This document shows, piece by piece, positions 29,083 through 38,001 of a DNA stretch of 64,000 nucleotides. Where the stretch lies: assembly GCF_023716565.1 (NCBI RefSeq), contig NZ_CP071848.1:2728001-2792000 (forward strand). The letters are read 5' to 3'. The notes beneath the pieces are model-generated. The model had not been told where the DNA came from. It did not search any database and worked only from the letters and a program-made list of their open reading frames with translations. The position numbers were made by a program, and so were the translations under genes. This stretch comes from Vibrio sp. SCSIO 43136. GTDB lineage: Bacteria; Pseudomonadota; Gammaproteobacteria; Enterobacterales; Vibrionaceae. Each line of letters begins with the position of its first letter. Positions within the stretch are counted from its first letter, which is position 1.

Positions 29083-30033
29083 CTAGACAAGATTTTGCGA
29101 TCGACCTTGCTCAAAGCAATTAATGTTCTCAATTAAGATCTGGCATAGCGAGCTAATTGCGCTGTCGGAGCCCCAAGCAACATGCGGTGTAAGCAGAAGA
29201 TTAGGCAACTGACTGTTTGCCACCAATACATTGTTTGAAGGTGCAGGCTCTTGGGTAAATACATCCACCCCAGCCCCAGCGATTGACTGACCCTTTAATG
29301 CTTCAACCAGCGCTACTTCATCAACTAAGCCACCTCGACCTGTATTGATCAGCACGGCACTGCTTTTCATTGCCGCCAACTCGGAATGACTTATCAGGTG
29401 CTCAGTTTCGTCACTAAGCGGGCAGTGCAGTGTTAATACGTCCGCTTTTTGCAGCACCTCGTCAAATAGGCAGTAGCCTTCACGAGCTTTCACTGTACCT
29501 TTTCTCTCAGCGAAAAGAACCTGCATGCCCAGCGCTTTACCCAGTGCAGCGACCGCTTGGCCTAACGCACCTGAACCAATAATGCCTAGTGTAGAACCGG
29601 CAATATCGCCAATGCCATGAGTAAAGAAGCAAAACTGATTTTGCTGCTGCCACACCCCATTTTCTATGTCTTGTTGGTAGCCTTTAAGATTGCGCTTAAG
29701 TGCAAACATCATCGCTAAGACGTGCTCTGGTACCGATTGAGTGGCATAGCCTTGAACATTAGAAACGGCAATCCCAAACTCTCGACATGCTTCAAGATCC
29801 ACATTGTTCGTTCCCGTCGCTGCGACGGCGATGAACTGTAACTGCTTGGCCAAAGCGAGATTACTAGCATCTAAGCGCACTTTGTTGCTCACAACGATAT
29901 CTGCATCAGCAATTCGCTCGACGACGAGCTCTGCAGGCGTAGACGCATACTCAACCCACTGATGCTCAAAGCTGGGGGATGGGATCTCAATATGAGCGGG
30001 GATCGTCTCGCGATCCAAAAACACTATCTTCAT
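29083..30033 (-). CDS. D-2-hydroxyacid dehydrogenase (NAD-dependent, glycerate dehydrogenase-like)
   Basis: A 316-residue member of the D-isomer-specific 2-hydroxyacid dehydrogenases. The nucleotide-binding motif is GIIGSGALGQ (about 151-160). Catalytic residues are Arg in NTGRGGLVDE (about 231), Glu in TQEPAP (about 260) and His in TPHVAWG (about 285). The sequence is closest in feel to hydroxypyruvate or glycerate dehydrogenases; the physiological substrate cannot be fixed. Its ATG is six bases downstream of the rluA stop on the same strand, so they may be co-transcribed. Confidence 0.88.
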   Translation of the reverse strand: MKIVFLDRETIPAHIEIPSPSFEHQWVEYASTPAELVVERIADADIVVSNKVRLDASNLALAKQLQFIAVAATGTNNVDLEACREFGIAVSNVQGYATQSVPEHVLAMMFALKRNLKGYQQDIENGVWQQQNQFCFFTHGIGDIAGSTLGIIGSGALGQAVAALGKALGMQVLFAERKGTVKAREGYCLFDEVLQKADVLTLHCPLSDETEHLISHSELAAMKSSAVLINTGRGGLVDEVALVEALKGQSIAGAGVDVFTQEPAPSNNVLVANSQLPNLLLTPHVAWGSDSAISSLCQILIENINCFEQGRSQNLV

Positions 30034-30039
30034 GGCAAT

Positions 30040-30777
30040 TCAACAAGGTGGTAATGACTTATAGTCCGGTAGTGTTGGCTGTGGAGAGTAAACTTGCAAG
30101 GCGACAGGTGCGGCTTGTTGATAGAAGTCACAAGCCACAAACTGATCTTCTAATTGCTCGGTGCTAGGGTGATAAAAGGTAAGCTCTGCCGCATGAAGCT
30201 GAAGACGAGGTGATAGTGCTTTCGCTTCAGAATGCGCATAAAAACCATCCCCAATGATAGGGTGCCCTATCGCTAACATGTGCACTCGCAATTGATGGGA
30301 ACGCCCAGTGATCGGTAACAAGCGCACAAGCGTGGTGTTCGCTTCACGTTCTATCACCTCATAACGGGTTTGCGCCGTCTTACCATGTTCATAGCACACC
30401 TTCTGCAATGGACGATTTGGCCAATCACAAATCAGTGGTAAGTCAATCTCGCCACTGTCTTGTTCCACTCGCCCCCAAACCCGTGCGTAATACACTTTGT
30501 GGGTTAAGCGGTATTGAAACTGCTTTTTTAGTGAACGCTCGGCCTGCTTAGTTTTAGCAATTAACATCAGGCCAGATGTAGACATATCCAAACGATGCAC
30601 TACCTCAGCCTCTGGATATTCCGCTTTGACTCGGCTCCATACGCTGTCGTGATGTTCTGGTGCTCGCCCCGGCACAGAAAGCAGACCTGAAGGTTTATTA
30701 ATGACCATGATCGCATCGTCTTGATAACTGATATCAAGCCATGGGTCAGTCGGTGGGTGATACTGCAAAACAGACAT
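30040..30777 (-). CDS. rluA: Pseudouridine synthase RluA (23S rRNA U746 and tRNA U32)
   Basis: A 245-residue RluA-family enzyme. The catalytic aspartate is in VHRLDMSTSGL (about residue 62); NKPSGLLSVPGR and GRSHQLRVHM are the other family motifs. The RluA assignment over RluC or RluD rests on the absence of an S4 domain and on its place beside rapA, as in E. coli. The frame is open to 30834, but the ATG at 30777 has AGAGAAG upstream and avoids the rapA terminator that lies in between. Confidence 0.92.
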   Translation of the reverse strand: MSVLQYHPPTDPWLDISYQDDAIMVINKPSGLLSVPGRAPEHHDSVWSRVKAEYPEAEVVHRLDMSTSGLMLIAKTKQAERSLKKQFQYRLTHKVYYARVWGRVEQDSGEIDLPLICDWPNRPLQKVCYEHGKTAQTRYEVIEREANTTLVRLLPITGRSHQLRVHMLAIGHPIIGDGFYAHSEAKALSPRLQLHAAELTFYHPSTEQLEDQFVACDFYQQAAPVALQVYSPQPTLPDYKSLPPC

Positions 30778-30800
30778 GAAGCTTCTCTTAGCTAGCGATG

Positions 30801-30830
30801 AAAACAAAGGGACGGCAATGCCGTCCCTTA
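30801..30830 (-). terminator. Terminator after rapA
   Basis: AAGGGACGGC (30807-30816) pairs with GCCGTCCCTT (30820-30829) around a 3-base loop. On the minus strand TTTGTTTT follows. It lies between the rapA stop and the rluA start. Confidence 0.83.
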
Positions 30831-30848
30831 TCATTTTAAATCAACAAA

Positions 30849-33755
30849 TTAGTTGTGGCTCACCACAATCAAACGCAATGAATCGAGCTGGATTTGTGCT
30901 TGGTTAATATAACCCGTTAGCTCACTAATTTGCTCTTCAATCGCTTGCAACTCTTGGTCACGGATATTCGGATTCACCGCTTTCAACGCCTGAAGACGTT
31001 CAAGCTCGCCATTGAGGCTGCTGTTCATCTCCTGCATTGCTTGAGCACGGGCCTTTTCTAGGTGTGCTTCAATATGCTTATCGCCTGATACGATCAAGTC
31101 GTGAATTTGCGCTTGTACCGAGTTCACCAACTTACTTGCCATATGGCGGTTCACAGGGCTGAGCTGACGATTGAAGCTATCAAACTCTACTTGTGAAGAG
31201 AGATCATTACCTTTGCCATCCAGCATCATACGAATAGGTGTCTTAGGTAAGAAGCGCGACAGACCGCTGCGTTTTGGCGCTTGTGCATCTACAAGGTACA
31301 CCAACTCAAGCAGCATAGTACCCACTGGCAGTGCTTTATTCTTCAATAGAGAAACGGCACAAGTACCCACACCTTCCGATAGCAGCAAGTCGATGCCGCC
31401 TTGGATCATCGGGTGTTCCCAGCTCATAAAGTGCATATCTTCACGAGATAGTGCGGTCTCACGGTCAAAAGTAATGGTTGCACCTTCATATGGCAGGCCA
31501 GGGTAGCTTGGCACCATCATGTGCTCAGATGGCGTCACGACTAGCGCATTCTCACCTTTATCATCTTGATTAAGACCGATGGTGTCAAACAGACTTAAGG
31601 CAAAAGTCACTAGGTTGGTATCACCATCAGTTGATGCAATCTTTTCCACGATCTGATGCGCTTTATCACCACCGTTAGAATGCATCTCAAGCAAGCGGTC
31701 ACGTCCCTGCTCCATCTTAGCTTTGAGCTCAGCGTTCATTGCGATTGATGAATCAATCACTTCTTGCAGGTTGTCCGTTTCACCAGAAGCAAGCATCTCT
31801 ACCAATGCGTCAATATGATCATCGTACACCGCACGACCTGTTGGGCAGGTTTCACGGAACGCATTAAGACCTTCATCAAACCAACGAGCAAGGATCGCTT
31901 GCGAAGTGTTCTCTAGGTATGGCACGTAAACATCGATATCACGTTCCTGACCGATACGATCAAGACGACCAATACGCTGCTCGAGCAAATCTGGGTTAAA
32001 TGGTAGGTCAAACATCACTAGCTGATTTGCAAACTGGAAGTTACGACCTTCAGAACCGATCTCAGAACAGATCAGTACCTGAGCACCGCCCTCTTCTTGA
32101 GCAAAATAAGCAGATGCCTTATCACGTTCAAGGATCGACATGCCTTCATGGAAAACTGTCGCACGAATACCTTCACGCTCACGTAGTGCTTGTTCTAGCT
32201 GAAGTGCAGTGTTGGCACGAGAGGCAATCACTAGAACTTTCTCGCTGCGTTTCTCTTTAAGCTTTTCAAGCAGCCAGTTCACACGAGAGTCAAACTGCCA
32301 CCAGCTAGCACTATCGCCTTCAAACTCTTGGAAGATCTCTTCAGGGTAGAGCATTTTCATGGCGCGAGCTTCAGCGCTCATCTTACCGCCGAGCATACCA
32401 GCCACACGCATTGCTGTGGTGTATTGGCTTGGGATCTCCATTGGCATCAAATGAACATTACGTTCTGGGAAGCCTTTGATTGCGGCACGTGTATTACGGA
32501 ACAACACACGGCCTGTGCCGTGGCGATCCATCAAATTATCAATCAGTTCTTGGCGTGCTGCGGCTTTTTGCTCTTCTTCTACATCGCCTTCGATAATGCG
32601 AAATAATGGCTCAACATCTTGCTCAGCCAATAGCTCAGTGATCTGGTTTTTGGCATCAACTGACAAGGTTTCACCAGCAAACAAGGTGGTCACGGCGTCA
32701 GCGACTGGAGCGTATTGCTGTTCTTCTTTTACAAACGCTTCGTAATCGTAGAAACGGTCTGGGTCCAGCAGGCGCAGGCGAGCGAAGTGACTCTCGTGGC
32801 CCAATTGCTCTGGGGTAGCCGTCAACAGCAACACACCCGGGGTGTTTTCCGCCAAGCCTTCGACCACTTGGTATTGGCGACTTGGTTTTTCTTGACTCCA
32901 TTCAAGATGGTGCGCTTCATCCACAACCAGAAGATCCCATTCACCTTCCAGCGCCTGTTCAAAGCGTTTACGGCTCTTGCGCAGAAAATCTAGCGAACAC
33001 AATACATATTGCTGGGTATCAAATGGGTTGTCAGATTCTGCAAATGCTTCAACACAACGCTCTTCATCAAAAATAGAGAAGTGCAGGTTGAAACGACGCA
33101 TCATTTCTACCAGCCACTGATGTTGCAGAGTTTCAGGCACCAAAATCAAAATACGTTCAGCACGGCCTGACAGCACTTGCTGGTGGATGATCATGCCTGC
33201 TTCGATGGTTTTACCTAGACCAACCTCATCCGCTAGCAACACACGTGGCGCATGACGGCGACCCACTTCATGAGCGATATAAAGCTGGTGCGGAATAAGG
33301 CCTGCACGCATACCACAAAGGCCACGCATTGGGCTCTTATGCTGCTGATACTGGTTTTGCAAAGCTCGGTAGCGCAGCACGAAGTTATCCATACGATCGA
33401 TTTGACCTGCATAGAGCTTATCCTGAGGCTTGTTAAAGCGAATCTGATTAGAAAGGAAAATCTCACGCAGTTGGGTGGCTTCTTGGGTATCTTGACGCAC
33501 ACCGTCGTAAGTAAACAGGCCATCTGCTTCAATCACCTCTGTGACCTTTAGTGACCAACCTTCTTGCGCATCAATCACATCACCGACATTAAAGATCACG
33601 CGAGTGACAGGAGCATCAGACCGTGCATAAACTCGATTCTCTTCTGATGCAGCGAACATTAGCGTCACGGTACGAGCGTCTAACGCGACTACTGTACCCA
33701 AACCTAAGTCGCTCTCTGTATCACTAATCCAGCGTTGACCAATAGCAAATGTCAT
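30849..33755 (-). CDS. rapA: RNA polymerase-associated ATPase RapA (HepA)
   Basis: A Swi2/Snf2 ATPase that binds core RNA polymerase and promotes its recycling. The product has 968 residues, identical to the E. coli length. N-terminal Tudor-like domains (about 1-105) are followed by the ATPase with Walker [15 protein letters not shown] (about 170-183), DEAHHLEW (about 280) and the helicase C-terminal [12 protein letters not shown] motif (about 589-600). The frame is open to 33788, but the ATG at 33755 gives the conserved [11 protein letters not shown] start with GAGGA upstream. Confidence 0.96.
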   Translation of the reverse strand: MTFAIGQRWISDTESDLGLGTVVALDARTVTLMFAASEENRVYARSDAPVTRVIFNVGDVIDAQEGWSLKVTEVIEADGLFTYDGVRQDTQEATQLREIFLSNQIRFNKPQDKLYAGQIDRMDNFVLRYRALQNQYQQHKSPMRGLCGMRAGLIPHQLYIAHEVGRRHAPRVLLADEVGLGKTIEAGMIIHQQVLSGRAERILILVPETLQHQWLVEMMRRFNLHFSIFDEERCVEAFAESDNPFDTQQYVLCSLDFLRKSRKRFEQALEGEWDLLVVDEAHHLEWSQEKPSRQYQVVEGLAENTPGVLLLTATPEQLGHESHFARLRLLDPDRFYDYEAFVKEEQQYAPVADAVTTLFAGETLSVDAKNQITELLAEQDVEPLFRIIEGDVEEEQKAAARQELIDNLMDRHGTGRVLFRNTRAAIKGFPERNVHLMPMEIPSQYTTAMRVAGMLGGKMSAEARAMKMLYPEEIFQEFEGDSASWWQFDSRVNWLLEKLKEKRSEKVLVIASRANTALQLEQALREREGIRATVFHEGMSILERDKASAYFAQEEGGAQVLICSEIGSEGRNFQFANQLVMFDLPFNPDLLEQRIGRLDRIGQERDIDVYVPYLENTSQAILARWFDEGLNAFRETCPTGRAVYDDHIDALVEMLASGETDNLQEVIDSSIAMNAELKAKMEQGRDRLLEMHSNGGDKAHQIVEKIASTDGDTNLVTFALSLFDTIGLNQDDKGENALVVTPSEHMMVPSYPGLPYEGATITFDRETALSREDMHFMSWEHPMIQGGIDLLLSEGVGTCAVSLLKNKALPVGTMLLELVYLVDAQAPKRSGLSRFLPKTPIRMMLDGKGNDLSSQVEFDSFNRQLSPVNRHMASKLVNSVQAQIHDLIVSGDKHIEAHLEKARAQAMQEMNSSLNGELERLQALKAVNPNIRDQELQAIEEQISELTGYINQAQIQLDSLRLIVVSHN

Positions 33756-34162
33756 GTGATTGAGTTCCTCGTAAAGCAAAGTAAACACGGCGCAGAATTA
33801 ATTATATGAGATATCAAAAAAAGGGCACTCTGCTGCCGCAAAAAAGGGGCGCTAATCTTACTTGATGACGTGATTTAGGTCACGCCCAAAGCCAGCAAAA
33901 TGACGCTTTTTTTTACCCAACTCCCAATTGCCATAAAAGTGTAAACATGATGTGAAAAAACTAGATTGAAGAGCGTAGAAATTTCTTATACTTACCCTAA
34001 GTCCTCTGTCGATCGGCATAGAGATTGCAGGGACTTGGTATCTAAACGGGTTTGCTGTATGTCGCTGTTTAGTGAGCCGTCAGGTCATCTTGCCTAAACT
34101 CGACCTCTGCTAGCGAACGTTGCTTGGCTAAGCATCCACGCACTGTGGAAAAGGAGACGCTT
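33756..34162. other. rapA-phoH intergenic region with structured leader
   Basis: 407 bases without a large gene. From left to right it holds a CRP-like site (33869-33884), a run of T (33907-33914), an AT-rich promoter-like stretch with TATACT near 33988, and then a region of about 160 bases rich in hairpins. These are CTAAGTCC/GGACTTGG (33997-34004, 34031-34038), CTAAAC/GTTTAG (34042-34047, 34067-34072) and TGCTT/AAGCA (34121-34134). A 12-codon ORF lies at 34059-34097. It may be a regulatory 5' leader for the phoH-like gene. No known riboswitch class is recognised. Confidence 0.5.
33869..33884. promoter_or_regulatory. CRP-like binding site
   Basis: CGTGA, six bases (TTTAGG), TCACG: the symmetric GTGA-N6-TCAC core of CRP sites with exact spacing. 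It lies between the divergent rapA and phoH-like genes, 114 bases upstream of rapA and about 280 bases upstream of the phoH-like ATG, so either could be the target. Confidence 0.55.
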
Positions 34163-35539
34163 ATGGGCGATACCGACCGAAAACTGTTTGTACTTGATAC
34201 AAACATTCTGCTGCACGAACCTTTCGCAATTTACTCCTTCCAGGAACACGATGTGGTCATCCCGATGACCGTGCTTGAAGAACTCGACCGAATCAAAGAC
34301 AGCAAACGCGATGTGGCGCGCGATGCTCGTGTGGCGATTCGCGCTTTAGAAAATCTGTTTCACGACGCCACACCAGACCAAATCTCAGAAGGTATTCCTC
34401 TCAATAGAGATGGCAAGACTAGCGGGACTCTTTCGATTCTTGCCGATTTTGAACTGCAGGAAACCGTACGTGCGTTCGCCGACAAACAAGGTGATAACCG
34501 CATTCTCAACGGCGTCATTCACCTTCAAGCCAAACGCTCACCGCGAGATGTGGTACTGGTCACCAAAGACATCAACATGCGATTGCGAGCCAAGGGAGCT
34601 GGGGTGCGTTTTGTCGAAGATTACCGCACTGACCAACTGATTGATGATGTTCAATTTCTCACCAAAGGATTTCATCAATATCCGGGCAATTTCTGGGAAG
34701 GCATTGAGAAAGTCGAGAGCAAAACCATGGTGGGCAAAACCTACCACACCATTACACGAGACCACTTAGAGGCCACTTTCATCAACCAATATTTGATCGA
34801 TGAAGAGAGCGACTTTGCCGCACGAGTTGAAGATCTTGATGGTGATAAAGCGGTGATCCGAGACGTCGGTTTTGAGCGCATGATGAACCGCCAAGCGTGG
34901 GATATCAGGCCTAAAAATGCGTATCAAGGCATGGCGATGGATGCCCTGCTCGACCCTGATATCGATCTGGTGATCCTCACTGGCGCTGCAGGTAGCGGCA
35001 AAACCATGCTCGCCATGGCCGCCGCCTTGGAGCAAACGATCGAACGCAGCATGTTTGATAAGATCATTGTCACCCGCAACACACCCGATATTGGTGAATC
35101 GATCGGCTTCTTACCGGGAACCGAAGAAGAGAAAATGTTGCCTTGGCTGGCAGCAGTGACCGACACCCTTGAAGCTTTGCATAAAAATGATCACTGCACT
35201 GAAGGGTCACTTAAATACATCTGCGATAAAGCCAATATTCAATTCAAATCGATCAACTTCATGCGTGGTCGCTCGATTCAAAACGCCTTTGTGTTATTAG
35301 ATGAGTGCCAAAACTTAACCGCTTCTCAAATCAAAACCATCATCACCCGCTGTGGTGAAGGCACCAAGATCGTCTGTTCAGGGAACTTGGCACAGATTGA
35401 TTCGCCTTACTTAACCCCTGTGACTTCGGGACTGACGTATATGGTCGAGCGATTCAAAAACTTCGAAGGTAGTGCAAACGTGCACCTTAATGGGGTGGTT
35501 AGAAGTCGATTGGCGGAGTTTGCTGAGGAGAATTTGTAG
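34163..35539 (+). CDS. PIN domain-PhoH ATPase fusion (PhoH2-like)
   Basis: A 458-residue protein with two parts. The N-terminal PIN-type nuclease domain (about 1-140) begins KLFVLDTNILLHEP and has further acidic residues (EELDRIKDS, TKDINMR). The C-terminal PhoH ATPase domain (about 245-450) has Walker A GAAGSGKT and Walker B-like FVLLDECQN. PhoH2-type proteins are described as RNA helicase/ribonucleases; the cellular role in vibrios is not known. AAAAGGAGACGC precedes the ATG at 34163; an upstream in-frame start at 34124 lacks such a signal. It stands alone, with a long leader and its own terminator. Confidence 0.92.
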   Translation: MGDTDRKLFVLDTNILLHEPFAIYSFQEHDVVIPMTVLEELDRIKDSKRDVARDARVAIRALENLFHDATPDQISEGIPLNRDGKTSGTLSILADFELQETVRAFADKQGDNRILNGVIHLQAKRSPRDVVLVTKDINMRLRAKGAGVRFVEDYRTDQLIDDVQFLTKGFHQYPGNFWEGIEKVESKTMVGKTYHTITRDHLEATFINQYLIDEESDFAARVEDLDGDKAVIRDVGFERMMNRQAWDIRPKNAYQGMAMDALLDPDIDLVILTGAAGSGKTMLAMAAALEQTIERSMFDKIIVTRNTPDIGESIGFLPGTEEEKMLPWLAAVTDTLEALHKNDHCTEGSLKYICDKANIQFKSINFMRGRSIQNAFVLLDECQNLTASQIKTIITRCGEGTKIVCSGNLAQIDSPYLTPVTSGLTYMVERFKNFEGSANVHLNGVVRSRLAEFAEENL

Positions 35540-35544
35540 AATAT

Positions 35545-35592
35545 CGGTAAGCGGTAAGCGGTAAACGGCCGCTTTGCTAACGGAAGCAAAGC
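35545..35592 (+). repeat. Short heptamer repeat and hairpin after the phoH-like gene
   Basis: CGGTAAG, CGGTAAG and CGGTAAA lie in tandem (35545-35565). They are followed by GCTTTGC (35571-35577) paired with GCAAAGC (35586-35592). Such short unit repeats also occur in other spacers of this window with a different unit. Function unknown. Confidence 0.6.
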
Positions 35593-35600
35593 TAACCAAT

Positions 35601-35632
35601 AAGCGGGAGAGTAGTCACTCTCCCGCTTTTAC
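35601..35632 (+). terminator. Terminator of the phoH-like gene, overlapping the end of thiQ
   Basis: AAGCGGGAGAG (35601-35611) and CTCTCCCGCTT (35618-35628) form an 11-bp stem with a 6-base loop, then TTTT. Its 3' arm is antisense to the last four codons and part of the stop of thiQ, so coding sequence is shared with the convergent terminator. Confidence 0.82.
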
Positions 35633-36343
35633 GAAAGCGGCTAAGTTTGGGTTGGTGTGGTTTGATCTCAGCGCTTCGATCTCCCCTACCTCCTCCACTT
35701 GCCCGTCTTGCATATAGGCAAAGTGGCTGGCGATGGCTTGGGCGTCGCTTACATGGTGAGTCACCATAACTACCGTCAAATTTTGTTCTTTCGCAAGGTG
35801 CTTAACCAGATTGAGCATCTCCTCTCGGATTACCGGGTCAAGCGCTGAAAATGGTTCATCCAATAACAAGATATCAAATGGCTGCACTAAGCATCGTGCC
35901 AATGCCGCTCGCTGTTTTTGACCGCCTGAAACCTGCTCTGGCAGACGCTCTAGTAGAGCATCAATTCCGACTTGTTTGGCCGCCGTTTCCACCTGCAACC
36001 ATTGCTTATCAGACAGATTAAGCCCCGGGTGAATACCCAAAGCAATATTCTCTTTGATACTCAGATGGGCAAACAGGTTATGCTCCTGAAACAACATAGC
36101 CACCGGACGTTGATGAGGCGCAAGGCCGTTAACTCGCTGGCCGTTGGCCGTTATCTCCCCTAACTCTGGTTCAATAAAGCCCGCCACCAATGCCAACAAG
36201 GTCGACTTCCCTGCCCCACTTGGTCCCATCAGTGCCAGCACATTGCCGGATTTAACCTGCAGATCAAAGTCGAAAGTTTCATTATGATAGCGGTATTTAA
36301 CCTGATTTAGCGCCAATTTTGGCGTCGTCATGGAAGGTTTCAA
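35615..36343 (-). CDS. thiQ: Thiamine ABC transporter ATP-binding protein
   Basis: The ATPase of the ThiBPQ importer for thiamine and its phosphates. It has Walker A GPSGAGKST (about 41-49), Q-loop LFQEHNLF, signature VSGGQKQR (about 137-144), Walker B ILLLDEP (about 158-164) and the H-loop VTHHVSD. I give the TTG start at 36343 (242 residues) because AAAAGGAG lies nine bases upstream. The ATG at 36331 is the alternative but its spacing from that site is 21 bases. The TTG is one base beyond the thiP stop. Confidence 0.93.
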   Translation of the reverse strand: MKPSMTTPKLALNQVKYRYHNETFDFDLQVKSGNVLALMGPSGAGKSTLLALVAGFIEPELGEITANGQRVNGLAPHQRPVAMLFQEHNLFAHLSIKENIALGIHPGLNLSDKQWLQVETAAKQVGIDALLERLPEQVSGGQKQRAALARCLVQPFDILLLDEPFSALDPVIREEMLNLVKHLAKEQNLTVVMVTHHVSDAQAIASHFAYMQDGQVEEVGEIEALRSNHTNPNLAAFVKAGE

Positions 36344-36344
36344 A

Positions 36345-37943
36345 CTAACGGTCTCCTTTTAGCAGGCGTTCAATCAGGGTAAAACTTAGGATACTAAGGC
36401 TAAACAGCAGTAGTGACACGACTGCTGCAGCTTCCATCTGGTAGCTGCCTAGCAGTTGGAATAGGTAGAGCGGTAAAGTTTGCAGATCTTGGCTGCCAAA
36501 CAGGGCAATGGCGCTCAGATCGCCCATCGACAACATAAATGCAAGTGCCAAAGCATGGCAGATCGGCCTTCGTAGCGCACGCCACTCTATCACTCGAATA
36601 TGATTAACACCTCGAATCCCTAAACTTGCCGCAAGGTATTGGTACTGTTGCAATAAATGCAACATAGGTTGAGAGAGCGTTTTTATCACGTAGGGCAATG
36701 CCATTAGAGCGTTGACAATAATTACCACCCAGTGACCAATCTCACTGACATCAACATGCTCTCTTAGCAGCAAAAACAGTCCGGTGCTCACCACTAGCCC
36801 CGGTGTGACCAAGATAATGGTGCTGCTTAGCTCCAACTTATCTGCAAAGCCGTTCTTCCCTCTAACTCGATGGGCCCGACTGGTTAGAAGCACTAAAAAA
36901 CCGCACACTAAGGCGAGCACGCTAGCACTGACGGCAATACTCAATGAGGTCGAAAAAGCTTGCCAAAAACGGGGCTGAGCCAAAACGTCAAAAACCTTAC
37001 TGTTGAGACCAGCCAACACCACAGAAACCAACGGGGGTACGACGACCAAGATAGCTACGGCTATCCAGCCCCAGTTCCAAACACTTTGAGCAAAACTCGG
37101 CTTAGATATTGGGCGTATAGTGCCACCACTACTGCTAGCTAAAGGGGCTGCTAGTTTTTGAACACCAAGCGCAATCGCAGCGCACAGCCCCATTTGCCAT
37201 AACGCTAACATTGCCCCGGCTTGCAGGTCGAAGTCATATTTAATTGCTTGGAAAATCGCGAGCTCAATCGTGGTGGACTTAGGCCCTCCACCGAGCGCCA
37301 TCACGGTAGCAAAACTGGTAAAACAGAGCATAAACACCAGCCCCGCAACATGTGGCAATTGCTGTCGCATTCTTGGCCACTCAACAAAGCGAAACTTTTG
37401 CCAACTGTTCATACCAAGATGAGCCGCCAACTTGTGTTGCTCAGCAGGAATCGTTTCTAGGGCTTGCAGCAATAATCTCGAAGCATAAGGCAGATTAAAA
37501 AACACGTGCGCCAGCAAAATTCCATTCAAACCATAGATAGAATATGACCAGCCAAAATATCGGTTGAGCAACCCACTATTACCGTAGATAGCCAGTAAGC
37601 CAAACACGCCCACCAACACTGGCAACACTAAAGTCGATGAAAAAAGCTTGAGCAGTAACCCTTTGCCTCGAAAATGCACTCTTGATAAGGCATGCGCCAC
37701 AGGGATGGCAAAACCAACGCTGAGTAGCATCGAAAGTGTGGCTTGATAAAAACTGAACTGGGTGACGTGCCAGTAATAGGGATCGCTCACTACCTGCATC
37801 GGATTAAGCGACGGAGCATAGCTAAGCAGAGATGATAATGCCCCTCCCACCAGCAGCAGGATAAGCAGAGAAACGAAATAGCCTGCTTTAGGGATGGGGT
37901 TCACTGATCGTGGTTTCCAAGAAAAAGACCATGCAATAGGCAT
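36345..37943 (-). CDS. thiP: Thiamine ABC transporter permease
   Basis: A 532-residue inner-membrane permease made of two fused BPD_transp modules of about six helices each. EAA-like loops lie around AAHLGMNSWQKFRFVEWPRM (about residue 192) and AASLGIRGVNHIRVIEWRAL (about residue 455). The ATG at 37943 is taken as start; the frame continues to a TTG at 37997 without a better signal. That ATG sits inside a terminator-like hairpin (37927-37947), so its translation or transcription may be limited. It lies between thiB and thiQ in one operon under the TPP riboswitch. Confidence 0.92.
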   Translation of the reverse strand: MPIAWSFSWKPRSVNPIPKAGYFVSLLILLLVGGALSSLLSYAPSLNPMQVVSDPYYWHVTQFSFYQATLSMLLSVGFAIPVAHALSRVHFRGKGLLLKLFSSTLVLPVLVGVFGLLAIYGNSGLLNRYFGWSYSIYGLNGILLAHVFFNLPYASRLLLQALETIPAEQHKLAAHLGMNSWQKFRFVEWPRMRQQLPHVAGLVFMLCFTSFATVMALGGGPKSTTIELAIFQAIKYDFDLQAGAMLALWQMGLCAAIALGVQKLAAPLASSSGGTIRPISKPSFAQSVWNWGWIAVAILVVVPPLVSVVLAGLNSKVFDVLAQPRFWQAFSTSLSIAVSASVLALVCGFLVLLTSRAHRVRGKNGFADKLELSSTIILVTPGLVVSTGLFLLLREHVDVSEIGHWVVIIVNALMALPYVIKTLSQPMLHLLQQYQYLAASLGIRGVNHIRVIEWRALRRPICHALALAFMLSMGDLSAIALFGSQDLQTLPLYLFQLLGSYQMEAAAVVSLLLFSLSILSFTLIERLLKGDR

Positions 37944-37947
37944 GGTC
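37921..37947 (-). terminator. Terminator-like hairpin overlapping the thiP start
   Basis: On the minus strand GACCATGC (37947-37940) pairs with GCATGGTC (37934-37927) across a 5-base loop, followed by TTTTTCTT. The thiP ATG is within the first arm. The structure has the full form of a rho-independent terminator and may reduce thiPQ relative to the binding protein thiB. Confidence 0.55.
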
Positions 37948-38001
37948 AAATAGTTAAGTTTCGAGGTGCGAGCTTGATTGTACAAGCCACACCTCAACCG
38001 A

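Noticed and set aside
30778..30834. Longer N-terminus for RluA
   Set aside because: It would run through the rapA terminator and add residues absent from the family.
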